From the NCBI GenBank assembly GCA_003956705.1, contig QZCP01000668.1:1-64000 (forward strand): a stretch of 64,000 nucleotides of DNA, written 5' to 3'. Both the position numbers and the translations under genes were made by a program. This DNA comes from Brevipalpus yothersi (Eukaryota > Arthropoda > Arachnida > Trombidiformes > Tenuipalpidae). Of this stretch, positions 36,733-48,774 are shown in pieces; the stretch's first letter is position 1, and each line of letters opens with the position of its first letter. The notes under the pieces were generated by a model. The model did no database searches, had not been told where the DNA came from, and saw nothing but the letters and a program-made list of their open reading frames with translations.

Positions 36733-37272
36733 CTCACCAATTGATCACAAAAGTCATGTGGAAGCAATGTGAACAAATTTTAGGACTTCTTGAATCTCTA
36801 TCCAAATTTCATCAAAGTAAAATCAAATTAATTACCTAAATAAATAAATAAAATTGGCGGCCGACCGCCACAAGAAGATGAAGAAAATGAAATTTTTTTC
36901 ATCTCAAANGGTTAAGTCTATTTAGCCACACTTTTCGGACTCGATACAAATATCTATATCGTAAACAAAGTTTCACTGAGGAGAGGAACAGAAATAGCGG
37001 GATATTTGAAAAACGAAATCAATCCTAATTAATTTGAAGAGAATGATCATCACTTTCACTTTCTAATCGATCACCCGAACTTTGTAGCTTAGCATTGTTC
37101 ATTTCAGCTCTCTTCCGGCACATTATTATATGGCTTTTCTGATAAATTTTCCGAAAGTTCTGCAAGCACAAGTAGCTTGAACAATGCAAACATGCTGAAC
37201 TTTTATAATATCCAGATCGAATAGTCGAAAATTTTTTTACAATTTTGAATATTTTCCACTAGCTTTGCATAA

Positions 37273-37285
37273 CTTTCTCTCTCTC

Positions 37286-37327
<42 letters not shown>
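37273..37327. repeat. (CT)n microsatellite
   Basis: CT array with one AC interruption near 37290. Confidence 0.97.
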
Positions 37328-37332
<5 letters not shown>

Positions 37333-37800
37333 GTTGAGTGAAATCATCACTAAAAATTAGCACTAAAATTTAGCTCGAGGAATTTTTTCCATATAAAATA
37401 AGATTTATTCCATACCTAGAGAAAGAAGAGCTTGTATTTTTTCATTTCGAATATTTTCATGTACTCAAAATTCATATGGATTGCTCGTGATAATAAAAAA
37501 AGATGAACTTTTTCATCCTTTTCACTCACTCTCTTTCGTTATTATTATCAATGAATGTCTTCTGGAGAATTTTGATTAGAGAAAGTTTTTTTATTCTAAT
37601 TTTTGCTCTATATAACCTTAATTATGCTGAGCCCCTGAACAGTTTTTTGATTGACGAATTTTTTACAGCTTATGGTGGTAAATGGTTTCAATTTTCGAAT
37701 CGAGAGATCAAATGAAAGGAAAAGTTGAGAGAACTGTATTCACTGTTCGGATAGACATTTCAACAGAACATCTTCTCACACACAATATAGAGACCAAGAG

Positions 37801-37808
37801 AGAGAAAG

Positions 37809-37872
<64 letters not shown>

Positions 37873-37888
37873 AGAAGAAGAAGAAGAT
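37801..37888. repeat. Compound (GATA)n-(AG)n-(GAA)n microsatellite
   Basis: Seven GATA units (37810-37838), an AG array to about 37868, then GAA units to 37888. Same GATA-to-AG order as at 4740-4828. Confidence 0.97.
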
Positions 37889-38714
37889 AATTCGAAAAAC
37901 AATCAATTCCCAACTGGACAGTCTGAGCATATCCAAATTATCTTCCATGGAGTAGAGATCAATCTAATACAGGTAGGATGAGTCCAGGCCATACATCCAT
38001 CACAACGAACGTTTGCTGGTTCCTAGCAAATGGAATTCCAGAATTAATTCTTGGTGTCAATTTTTAGTGATAATCTTCAGTGTTGATTTTCCAAGATAAT
38101 TTTCAACACTCCCACATAGATGGAAAAGTTTATTATCATGAAAAATATTAGGGACTCACCTTCTGAATCTGAATTTTGAATTTGATTACTGGTTCATGCC
38201 TCCAGCTCCACAGCATAGAGTGATGAGGCGATATTTTCGGTGTTGATTCTGGCTTTGAGTAGCTATTTTTATCCATAATTCAGTAGAATTACACTTTTCA
38301 AAGGTAGTTTTGAATGTTTCTGAACTCATTGTAAGAGCTGAAAGCTCCACCGAGCTAGAATTTGATTTCATTCTCATCCTCTTTGAACTCAAATGATGAC
38401 AAAACTCATCACGCAGATTAATCAAATTCCATTCTCCTCAAACACTATCACGATTGAGAAATCACTGAATTCGCTCATGTAAACTGAATGGTAATCAATT
38501 TTTGATCAATTCTTCTTCCTAATCAGCATAAGCTTCCCATCACAAAGCAGTGGACACATTGATCATCCTGTCTACACAAAGAATGAGCATGATGTGTGTG
38601 CCAAAAAAGCGGGATAAACTTGAAAAGTGTGAAGATGGCGACATGGTTCTCATCGTGTGGTCAAATAGCCTCAGCTGAATTTTTGCCAAAAATTTTGGTC
38701 AAATAGACTTTTCC

Positions 38715-39061
38715 NNNNNNNNNNNNNNNNNNNNNNNNNNNNNNNNNNNNNNNNNNNNNNNNNNNNNNNNNNNNNNNNNNNNNNNNNNNNNNNNNNNNNN
38801 NNNNNNNNNNNNNNNNNNNNNNNNNNNNNNNNNNNNNNNNNNNNNNNNNNNNNNNNNNNNNNNNNNNNNNNNNNNNNNNNNNNNNNNNNNNNNNNNNNNN
38901 NNNNNNNNNNNNNNNNNNNNNNNNNNNNNNNNNNNNNNNNNNNNNNNNNNNNNNNNNNNNNNNNNNNNNNNNNNNNNNNNNNNNNNNNNNNNNNNNNNNN
39001 NNNNNNNNNNNNNNNNNNNNNNNNNNNNNNNNNNNNNNNNNNNNNNNNNNNNNNNNNNNNN
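38715..39061. other. Assembly gap (347 N)
   Basis: A run of N. The gap ends 184 bp before the SNRNP27 start codon, so part of that promoter may be missing. Confidence 1.
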
Positions 39062-39245
39062 AAACCTTTTGGCCAGGTACACAACTCACTTGGTGGCGCT
39101 TTTTAAATGCTCTTTTTTCTTCTTAAATCATGATGAAATGTGTATGTTTTTGTTTGTTTGTGATTAGTTTTGATCATCAATAAGTCAGTATATTTGACAA
39201 GATTCATTTTATTGTTTATTAATTGATTCGTCATCATCACGCTAA

Positions 39246-39890
39246 ATGAGTGACCAGAACTCTTCAAATCGTGTATCATGGTCGTCATCAGTCAGCAAGC
39301 GAGAATATAGAAATTTGGACAAAGTTGACCGGAAGAATGATGATAGGAAATCATTTAAGCATGGTGATGATGGCCCATCTAAGAGGAAAAGATCACCCGA
39401 GCGTGATTATTCGTCCTCCAGTCGATCCAAAAAAATTTCAAAAGATTCGCGACTAGAGCGGTCTCATGAACACTCTCGAGGTGAGGGAAGAAGTTCTAGG
39501 AAAAGTGATAGAGATGAGGATGAAAAGTCATCTAGGCATGGTGAAAATGGTACTTCAAAGCGAAAACGATCACCCGATCGTGATCATTCATCTAGCCGAT
39601 CTAAGAAAAGTTCCAAAGATTCTCGAACAGAAAGATCCCATGAACACTCACGGAGTAAAGGACGAAGTTCTAGGAGAAACGATAAAGAGGAAGAAAAAGA
39701 TCCCTACGAAGGATTGACAGAAGAAGAAAAGATGGCCAAAATGATGGGCTTCACTACATTTGATACCACAAAGGGTAAACCAGTAACTGGTAACAATATT
39801 GGAGCTGTCCACATCTTACATAAGCGTAAATATCGACAATATATGAATCGTAAAGGTGGATTCAATCGTCCTTTAGATTTTGTAGCCTAG
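39246..39890 (+). CDS. SNRNP27: U4/U6.U5 snRNP 27-kDa protein
   Basis: A spliceosome component of the tri-snRNP, acting at 5' splice-site handover in the nucleus. It is a 214-residue single-exon gene. Residues 1-150 form an Arg/Ser/Asp/Glu-rich RS-like domain. The C-terminal 64 residues are the conserved family core: YEGLTEEEKMAKMMGFTTFD, then GKPVTGNN and KRKYRQYMNRKGGFNRPLD. The RS domain is built from two near-identical units of 59 and 58 residues (35-93 and 94-151), a recent internal duplication. An in-frame TAA directly precedes the ATG region (GCTAAATGAG), supporting the start. Human SNRNP27 is 155 residues, so the duplication accounts for the extra length. Confidence 0.95.
   Translation: MSDQNSSNRVSWSSSVSKREYRNLDKVDRKNDDRKSFKHGDDGPSKRKRSPERDYSSSSRSKKISKDSRLERSHEHSRGEGRSSRKSDRDEDEKSSRHGENGTSKRKRSPDRDHSSSRSKKSSKDSRTERSHEHSRSKGRSSRRNDKEEEKDPYEGLTEEEKMAKMMGFTTFDTTKGKPVTGNNIGAVHILHKRKYRQYMNRKGGFNRPLDFVA
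39348..39698 (+). repeat. Tandem duplication inside SNRNP27
   Basis: Two adjacent copies of about 177 and 174 bp encode the repeated RS-rich unit (each with SKRKRSP, SRSKK, SKDSR, ERSHEHSR and GRSSR). Confidence 0.9.
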
Positions 39891-40279
39891 GGAACTGTAA
39901 CCATTTAAATTTGTACATTTGTAAATTAATTCATATCCATTAAATTATGATCGTAAATTTTTTGCATCCAAAGTAATCTACATGCTTTTAATTTTTCCAG
40001 ATTCAATCCACTCAATATTTTCGATTATCAATTCAAAAAAAATAAAAAAAATATTCTTCAAAATGGATTCAAAACGCCACCTATAAAGGATCACTTTTAC
40101 ATGTATGAAGACACACAATAATGTTGATCCGGTTGGGTTTTGATTGATGGCTTCTTCTTCTTCTTCTCATCAATGATGATTCATGCATCAATTAAATGTT
40201 ATTAGTGACTATATTTAATTGACATACAGGTAATTGGTACACACACATCTGTGGTATCCATTCTGTTCTTTCCAGTGTG
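39891..40279. other. Intergenic, SNRNP27 to ZMYM-like gene
   Basis: A/T-rich 3' flank with an ATTAAA poly(A)-type signal near 39938 and the short upstream region of the next gene. No other gene is seen. Confidence 0.5.
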
Positions 40280-43200
40280 ATGGCCACCGTGAAAGATGAT
40301 GATAACAAGTGGGTTAATGGTACATCTGACAACTTTGCGAATGTGTCTAGAGGTGTGATGAATCGCATGCTGGATTCAACAGCAACCAAAACAACAACCA
40401 AGAAGGAATTCAAAAATAATGATAATGATTCAAAATCATTGAATGGTAATATTAGAAGTGATTTCAAGAGTAATCGGAGAGGTGGATCACTTCTTCTCAA
40501 AACCCACTTGCCATCCACATCACAACACACCCCAACAAACTCTTCAACAATCCCTGTTGATTTGGCTTCTCGACAAGCGTCAACATCTCATTTACCAGAT
40601 GATTCTGATTCTGATATTGAATTGTTGGAAGAAAGAACTGACTCTAGAAAACAATCTATCCCACCAATTGAGAATATAACATGTGAAGTCGCTTTAGGTA
40701 TGATGTATATCTGTTTTTCATTCAAGCTTTCGGCCTCTTTTTTCCCTTTCTCAAAGCTCTTGGTGCTCTAAAAATTAGCTTCCTGTTGTTCCTTTTGGCC
40801 CAGAATATCCATCAGGTCTAATCATTCTCTAAAGTAGTTGTATCTCGAGCTCAAATTGATCTTTCTAGTCATCTGTAGATTATGGTGAGAGGACCTAGAA
40901 TCGTGATTTTGTCATTCTCTCTTATATTTTATCGCCATGTTCCTTAGAAGATCAGTTACACTACTCCCCAAGATGTTGGGAAAACTAGATATTCCATTCG
41001 CTGCTTGGTGTTCCAATTCTTAATGAACCTTTTATTCTCACCCTTTGCAGATCTAGATTTTCCTGATGAAAATCCGAATCAGTGTCAAGTCTGTGGATCA
41101 AATGAAGTTTTAGGGTATGAAATGACAATCGATGAAGTTTCATACAATTTGTGCGCTAAATGCGTTGAAAAGCTGAAGCTTAATCGTGTTACATGTGCCT
41201 CGTGTGACAAGGGAATTGCTCCCAATAATCAGGGTTATTTGCCCAATTTTGGTACTGAGAATCGTGTTCTCTGTTCTGAACAATGTCTGCTGAAGTATGA
41301 GACCGAAAATGAACCTGTTGCTGCATGCTATCAATGCAAAAATGAACTTAAAAAAGATGGTAATCATATGATATACTACTGGCAAACAATGGAATTCTGT
41401 AGCACAGAATGTATTGAACGATTACAATATATTTGGGGCCGAAGATGTGCTAATTGTAACACTGAAGTTCCTCCGCAATCTTTGGGAAAGTATTCCGTTC
41501 GATTTGGCAATGTAATCAAGCAATTTTGTTTCGGACCTTGCTTAGAAGCTTACAAGAAGACTTTAAAAGTCTGTTCCTTCTGTCAAATTGATCTATCAAG
41601 TAAGATTGGCTGCTCAGAAAAAAATTCATTCCTCATACTCATCGTCTAATTATTTATCTTAGGGTCTTCGACAAAATGTTCCTCTTATTTTGGTCCACCT
41701 GACAAGCGAAGAACTCGAGAGTTCTGTGATCCAGTGTGTAGAGATCAGTATCAACACATGGTTAATCATCGTTCGAGTCATCCTTCTGGGCCCAACTCAA
41801 AAGATGTGTCGAATTCGATTCCATGCTGTCAATGTCAAAGAATGGTTGAAAGAGCTGATTGCATCGAAGTGAATAACAATGGATCACTGTACACAGTCTG
41901 TGGTACGTTTTGTTTATCTGCCTTCAAATATACGCATAGTATCAACAAAGTTATCTGTGAGAGTTGCTTCAAATTCGGTTGGTCTTCAAGATCATTGACA
42001 ATCCTCCATTATTCTGGTATAACCAAACTTTTCTGTTCTCGAAAATGTTTGAATATGTATGTGCTACGAATTCGTCGAATAGTCCCTTGTTTAGCTTGCA
42101 ACGTTAAGAAATATAACTTTGATCTTATAGAGAAATACGATGCAAATTCCAGTGATTCTCGCCTATTCTGTTCACTGAATTGTTTGCGTATTCATGCAAA
42201 GAGTGAGGCTGCTCTCGAAAAACGTGAACAGCCCAAACTTAGCTGTGACTGGTGCAAAAATTTGTCTCGTCCTCAGTATCAAATTCAATTCTCTGATCGA
42301 AGCTGTCGGATTTTTTGTAATTATGGATGTGTGGTCGCTTATCAGCAATACCAAGAGAAAATTGGATCTTCTTTGAAAGCAGGACCAATAACAAGACATC
42401 CTTCTTCTTCTTCAGAAAGTCCAGTGATAGTATTTCCTCCAAATTCATCAGCCACCCCAATGTCAGTCACTCATCCAGTAACTCTCAATCCTCCAAATGT
42501 ACTGGTCACTAATTCTAGCCCTTGTAACAACAATTATCATCCTAATCTCGCTCCACCAGCCCACCAACATAATAGCTCAGCACAATCCTTACTGAATCGA
42601 ACTTTACATCAACCTCCTGTATCAGCTCATTTCTCGAATAAGCCATCGACCAGTCAAAATTTATCCCGAGCTTACGGCCAGCCAGCATCACCGTCTCTCC
42701 TCAGTGAAACTTTGTCCTCACCTCTCAGCCTCATCAATTCAGCTCACGGTAATCCAACATCAAGTTCTAGGCTTCAATCATCCACCAGTAACCCTCAAAA
42801 TTCAACAACATGGACTCCATTCGCTAACAGGAAGAACTTTAATCTTCCCTCAGCCACCTCCGCTTCACCCATGAGCTTGTTATCCAATGAAAGTGCCTCT
42901 GTTCCTTCCGATATGGATCTGTCTGAGTATCAGTTGTCTCAGAGACTAGCTGGTCTTTCGAAAGAAGAGATCGCCCAATCGTTGATCAATTGTACTGACG
43001 AGCGGATGGAGGCATTGATCAGACAATCATCATTAACTCCAGCGCAACTTGCTGATTTATCTCAGGCAATAGAAAAAAATCTAGCTAACAAAAGGAATCT
43101 TCTCAAATCTTCTTGCAAAACCAAAGCGTTGAGCTGTAAACCTATCACAAAAAATATCTCCATTCAAACTGAAACCAATTCAGATGAGGAATGCAAGGAC

Positions 43201-43962
43201 AGCAATTCCTTACCCATTCCTATTCCTGTTCCTATTCCTATCCCCATTTTCATCCCGATACCTATTTTTTCACCTCTAATTGCACCTATTGGGATCCCAA
43301 CTCCGATCCCATTGCCTTTACCTTTGCCTATTTTTACTAGTTCAAATCAATTACAATCTCAATCTAATCAATCGGAAGTCAGCGAGAGTATTAGTGGTGA
43401 GGGTGATGAAAAGCAAGAGAATAAAGATTCAGATCTGTCGATTGTCAAGCAAGAATCACCAGAATCGACGGCGATGGAGGATTTGAATCAATCAGTTACA
43501 GAGGAGGATCATGAACCTGAAAACCATAGTGAACTATCTGAAGTACATTCTATTCATGATGATGATGAATCAACTAATCAAGAGAGGCAATCAGACGACA
43601 TCGACCAAAATTCAAATCAGCTGAAGCGGAAAATATCACCGGAAAAGTCCTCCGTAGAAGATACAACGTCGCCAGTAGATCAATCGTCCACTGATTCCTT
43701 GCAAGTTGATCTGAAAAAAGTCAAAACTGAGCCTTCTGTCGAAACTTCTCCACCGAACGATTGTGATCAGCCGAATGCTCAAATTTCCCCTGTTTTAGAT
43801 CGAAATTCGAGTGTTTCTGATGCTGTCAAAAGACGCCGAAGAGGTGCTGCTACAGATAATCCCGAAGAATCTTCCCTTTCTGAATCCATGGACTCTTCTC
43901 AAGCTGATGTCTCGATTGCCTCATTGCCCAAGAGACAATTTCGTGGGCGCATATCAAATTAA
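40280..43962 (+). CDS. MYM-type zinc-finger protein (ZMYM2/3/4, woc-like)
   Basis: A nuclear zinc-finger protein of the family that includes vertebrate ZMYM2-4 and Drosophila woc, associated with chromatin repressor complexes and SUMO binding. Three exons (40280-40697, 41051-41599, 41663-43962) join in phase to 1088 residues. The first about 140 residues are polar with an acidic DDSDSDIELLEE segment, similar to a SUMO-interacting motif. Residues 140-550 carry serial MYM fingers with repeated CxxC and FCSxxC patterns. A Ser/Pro-rich region follows, then the family hallmark of alternating Pro with Ile/Val/Leu (about 43216-43350), then an acidic Ser-rich tail. The tail ends without the DUF3504-type domain seen in vertebrate ZMYM proteins. 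Insect woc is implicated in ecdysteroid production, but transfer of that role here is inference. Confidence 0.88.
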
Positions 43963-44911
43963 GTGATATTTAGTTTGTGGTTTTTTGATCAAAACTCTTC
44001 CATCACCCTGAACACTTTCAGCTACCTCTTCATTTTTAGAACAAAACCAGATGATCAACTATTCTCTTTTCTCTCCCAAAAGTGCATTTTGAAGATTTTC
44101 ATCTTGTATCTTGCCGTATTTATGGTTAATTTGAATTTAAAATCGTGAATTATGTACTCTATTGGTACCAAAAGAATATTTTGTTGATTCTAGATCCTGA
44201 TTCTAGAATACCTGATTTGACAATTATTCTGCTGAAAAATTATGATTCTTTCAATCAAGTGGATTCTCTCTCATTTTTTGTAGTAGAAATTTGCTTTGTT
44301 ATCTTCAGCATCCATCAGCTACTTTTTCAGCGTCACTTTCTATAGACATTGGAGATGAATGATCTCTCTTTGAATAGACCCTGAATAATTTTTATTCATT
44401 AAATATTATCAATTTATTGGTATGATTTCTTTTTTACATCTCAAGAAAATCATAAGTTTAATCTTTGTGTTTAGGTGATAAAATCCATTCGATTAGAGAT
44501 GTTCAATTCGCGGTATGTGAATCAATTGTGAAAATGATTGCAAATGGTAAAAAATAGTGGAAAAGAGGAGAGAAGCCCTTGATGCAATATTGTCTGACAT
44601 GATATATTACCTATTTCATTATCAACCACCCATGAACTCATGAAATCATGGGATAGTATTAATAGAATGGAAATTTGAAGGCATCTTCGCGTGTCAGTGA
44701 ACAGATTGTAGACACCTAAATGAGAATAAAAGCGTCCCAAATATACAAAGTACCGACTCAATTCTTATTTTGCTTTTTGAACGATACGTCGAAAGCAGCA
44801 GTCTATTTTTTCTGATTATGACTCAATCGAAATCATTTTTAGTTATTATTATTGTTCGTTAACGATTGTCACAATGAGGGGAGAGTTTTGAATTCGTGAA
44901 CTTGATTGCCT
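43963..44911. other. Intergenic, convergent 3' ends
   Basis: AT-rich DNA between the convergent ZMYM-like and 3-beta-HSD-like genes. Short frames have no family features. Confidence 0.5.
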
Positions 44912-46228
44912 TTAAAGTTCCAAATATTTGTAGTACTTGGCTGATCTTTGTAGAGATTCGTCTGGAGTGTATCGAGGTTCATAGACCAGTCTCAGGATAG
45001 CTTTTGTACGATTGAAAAAGTAGGTCGTATTCAAATACCGTATTTTTCGGTGATTCATCTTTTCGGTTATATTAATTCGGTAAAATGGCTTGATTGCTAG
45101 TGCAAGTAGCATCAAAACGTTTAGGTAAATGATTAATATCCAGAACGGAATCGCTTTTGGGCTCAGCTTGAAGTCTCTACTCTCTAGAAAAGATTTAGCA
45201 AAATCAAATGGATCCTGAACAGGTGTATCATCGGTGATAAAAAATTCTTCTCCACCGATTTTGGGATCAGTTCTCAGTCTATCTTTTGCTTTGATACATG
45301 CCCAAGCTGCATTTCCAACATAGGTAACATGAGTTCGGGTGAATATATTGTCCACTCGCTGGAGGATTCCATTGGATTGTTTAGCTATTCTCATCATTTC
45401 TGTGATAAAATATGGATCACCTTCACCATACAGAAGAGTTGGTCGAAGAATAACGGTACTCAAACGACAGCCTAGAATGATTGGAATTCATTAGCGTTAA
45501 AAAGGAACTGTTCCACTCCGCAATTGGAGTTCTTTCTCACCATTCTTCAAAGGTTGACCATTGCGCTTGGCAACTCTTAATTCTGATTCATATTTACTTT
45601 TGGCATACGCATCAAGAGTAAACTTTTTCGGTATCATAGTGGTATTTTCTGCTCCATAATAAATCGGATCACTACCACAAACCACTGCCACATCACTTAC
45701 ATGGACAAAGTAGCGAGTACTCGATTCAATCACAGCATCGAGTAACACTTCTGTTCCTAAAATGAAGAGAATTATTATCTCAACTTTGGACGATTCTTCT
45801 GATTTGCCAACTTACCCTCCACATTCACGGTGAAAATATCACTGTCATTACAATCAAGCTCATAGGAAACTTTTGCTGCACAATGAATGACACAATCAAT
45901 TCCTTCCAGAGCTCTAACAAGCAATCTGTAGTCCTTGATATCACCACCGATAAATTTCATCGGTTTATCTGTGTTATGACCTGAGGATGAAAAAATGTGA
46001 ATGGAATTTTCATACAACATAAACTAGAACTAAAATTCATTTGGAAACAAAATTTTTCCTACCCAAGTTATTGTGATAGGGTTTCAAATCGAAACAAACG
46101 ATAGATTCAACAGTATCATCTTCCTCTTGCAAAAGTTTAACGATATGTTGCCCCAGAAAACCACTGGCACCGGACACAAATACTTTCACTCTATTATTCG
46201 AGAGTGAAGGATTATCGAAGAAGGACAT
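44912..46228 (-). CDS. 3-beta-HSD-family sterol dehydrogenase
   Basis: An extended short-chain dehydrogenase of the 3-beta-hydroxysteroid dehydrogenase / sterol-4-carboxylate dehydrogenase group, which uses NAD(P) and acts on sterols at ER membranes. Four exons (46228-46063, 45980-45816, 45756-45541, 45471-44912) join in phase to 368 residues. The Rossmann motif is SGASGFLGQH near residues 19-28. The catalytic pair YAKSK gives Y161 and K165, with S131 in YFVHVSD as the likely serine. The family motif RPTLLYGEGDPYF is in exon 4, and a hydrophobic segment (FWILIIYLNVLMLLALAI) near residue 290 is the membrane anchor typical of the group. The true ATG is at 46228; the frame opens 9 bases earlier with a GTG. 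Substrate is unknown; arthropods cannot make sterols de novo, so a role in modifying dietary sterols is plausible but inferred. Confidence 0.87.
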
Positions 46229-46773
46229 GATTCTCACTCAAGTCCTCGATAAGGGATCAAATGGAGAGACCTGAATCAAACACACCTCTGGACAATTAGT
46301 GGGTCAGCCACACTACAGTATTAGTAGTAGTTGAAATTTTGGAATCATTTTCGAAATACAAATAAACTTACACATACAAAATACACTGCTTGTGAGAGAA
46401 AATAGCAGCGAAACGTTATAGGACGGTTAATTAACGGAAATGAATTACTGTGAGACCGATAATAATAATGATCAAAGTTGATCTGATATCCCGTGTCCTT
46501 GGGTCGCCTTTTGATCACTATTGAAGCAATGAACTGAAAACTGTGAGAAGCTGTCCGTTGATAGTGGCAGATAGATAGGTAGATAGAAAGGAAATGTGAG
46601 GAAAAGAGAACAGACCAGTAAAAGTTGGTCACGAGCCTTCGAATATTGTCCCGAAATACACTATAACCATTTAGGATATCCTGGCCAAAACAGTAAGAAC
46701 CTTATTCTATTTTCCGCTGTTTGACGTTCTCAATTGTTCCAATCGTAAGATTTACTTTTACTTTACCTCACTT

Positions 46774-46775
<2 letters not shown>

Positions 46776-46847
<72 letters not shown>
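46776..46847. repeat. (CT)n microsatellite
   Basis: About 72 bp of pure CT upstream of the dehydrogenase gene. Confidence 0.98.
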
Positions 46848-46850
<3 letters not shown>

Positions 46851-47867
46851 TTCTCACTCATATACGATTTAAGAATGAAAAAAATGACATCTTGAGAACC
46901 TGTCTATAACTATTTGAAGATCTAATACCGAAAGATATGTAAGTACGATTGAATTAGATTGCATAAGAAAATCAGGTTCTGTTCTTTTAAGTTTATCTCA
47001 AGCTATTGTTCTGGCAAGGCCCGATTCGGTCAATTGATTTGGGAAAATTTTACTTTATGGATGAGCATTCCATTCAAAACCTCAGTGTGAAAGTGGCTAG
47101 AAATTCTTTTGATGTAATAAGAATCAATTCCATCAATATGTCAGAGCAATCGAAATTCATTCCACCTTCCTATTCATTTGGTAGGAGGATCAAAGATGCT
47201 GCTAATTACGTCCATAATTCATGATCGTTCAGTTTTTTTATCGGATAAACATGAGTTAATTGAGATTATTCTATTTTTCGAATGTGTCGATTGTTTTTAG
47301 AATGCCATAAATTCATCACTTGATGAACAAACTGCAAGTTTTCGATGAATCTTCTCATTTTAATATGACTTGGAAAGGCGGTGATAGCTCTCACAATGTT
47401 GAAAACTTCACCAGAGTTATTCAAAATTCAAAAATGAAATTGATATGCAACCTCTTAAAACTGATAAAAAATTTCTAATAAAGAGAAATTGTCAATATTT
47501 TAGATTTTTCGTGGATATTTTGATGGATAAAACTTTTTTTAGAGCTTTTTTCAACATTCAAAATCAAAAATATGAACCTGAGAGGAAGAAGTTTTCTTCT
47601 AAGTTCCTCAAAATATGAAGTGAATCGTGGTTTTTCGGTAATTTTCCAGATAGAATATTAACGCTTTAATAAGAAAATTGAATTGAACTTTTCCAGTGGG
47701 TCATCACCTTCAATGAAATACTTACTACTTACAACTTAATATTCTAATAAACATATTCTGGTGGCTTTCAATCCTATTCGATTGAAGAATTGAAGTGAGA
47801 ATTAGAAATAAAGATAGCAAATTCGAGAAACTTATGAAATCTTGTAGCATGCAGTTTCAAATATAAA

Positions 47868-47888
47868 CGTCCATTGGTATAATGGACG
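47868..47888. repeat. Perfect 8-bp inverted repeat (hairpin)
   Basis: CGTCCATT (47868-47875) and AATGGACG (47881-47888) are complementary around a 5-nt loop. It is GC-rich relative to its AT-rich surroundings. No function is assigned. Confidence 0.7.
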
Positions 47889-48774
47889 CTCGTTAATACT
47901 TGTCAGTTATTAGAGATCTACTTTCGAATAAAAATCCGAAATCGATGCAGCGAATAGATTTTTCAATTAATCGCTAATAAATAGGGTGGGAGGATAGTTC
48001 CATAAAACCCAAAACTTCCCACTTTTAGATTCTCCATCTCTTCTTCGAACTTTCGATTCAACTTCTCTGGGCTTAAAACGGACAAACTCTATCTCTTGTT
48101 GGTTTATGCTTTTAGAGTCATCACAGTTGTTAATATTAGTAATAGAACTGTTGGATAAGTTGAAAAAAAGGTGAGAATTTCGAATTAGGGTAGGATGAAG
48201 TGGCTGTAATTACAGATTATCATTCATCGATGTTTAAAATCTATTTTCTTTTGATTGAAGCGATTTTTTTTATTGAATTTCGTGAAATAGAGAGGATTTC
48301 AAATTCATTCAAAACAGAGAAGAATAAAGACAATCAATTTTCATCTTAGAGCAAGAGAATTCAGGAAAATTTCTTGGCGTAGAGAAAACTCAAATGTCAT
48401 CATTTCTGATTGAGTTTGAAGAAAATTGTTTGTATATCTCTTATACAGACAACGTTTGAGCCATTTAAGAGGGTTTAGTAGATTTAAATTTGGTCAATGC
48501 ATGTCTGGAAAATTGGAATTGAGAGTTATAGCGATCAATTCTAGAGAAACTGTAAGAATAGTTAACTTTTCTACTCAGAATTCTTGATAATCAGAGTCAT
48601 AAGCTTTAAAATGGTGATAAAATTCAGTTCTCAAGATGAGAAATAAATTGGTAATTTAAATCGAGTAATGGTAAGAATTCTATCATGTTGTGAACTTTTT
48701 TCACTTTCGAGAAAATCGAAACAATGAATGGCAAGCAGAAGAAGATCAATTTATTGTGGAAACGCATCAATCAA

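Larger units (their letters stand above)
36733..39245. other. Intergenic with assembly gap, TRRAP to SNRNP27
   Basis: Divergent promoter region for TRRAP (minus) and SNRNP27 (plus). It is AT-rich with two microsatellites and a 347-base gap. A lone N at 36909 marks an ambiguous base. No convincing gene; frames crossing the gap are artefacts. Confidence 0.5.
46229..48774. other. Intergenic, lipase 3' end to 3-beta-HSD start
   Basis: AT-rich DNA with one long CT array and a small hairpin at 47868. It includes the promoter of the dehydrogenase. Frames of 60-95 codons are treated as chance. Confidence 0.5.

Noticed and set aside
38661..39089. Minus frames spanning the N gap
   Set aside because: They consist almost entirely of unknown residues.
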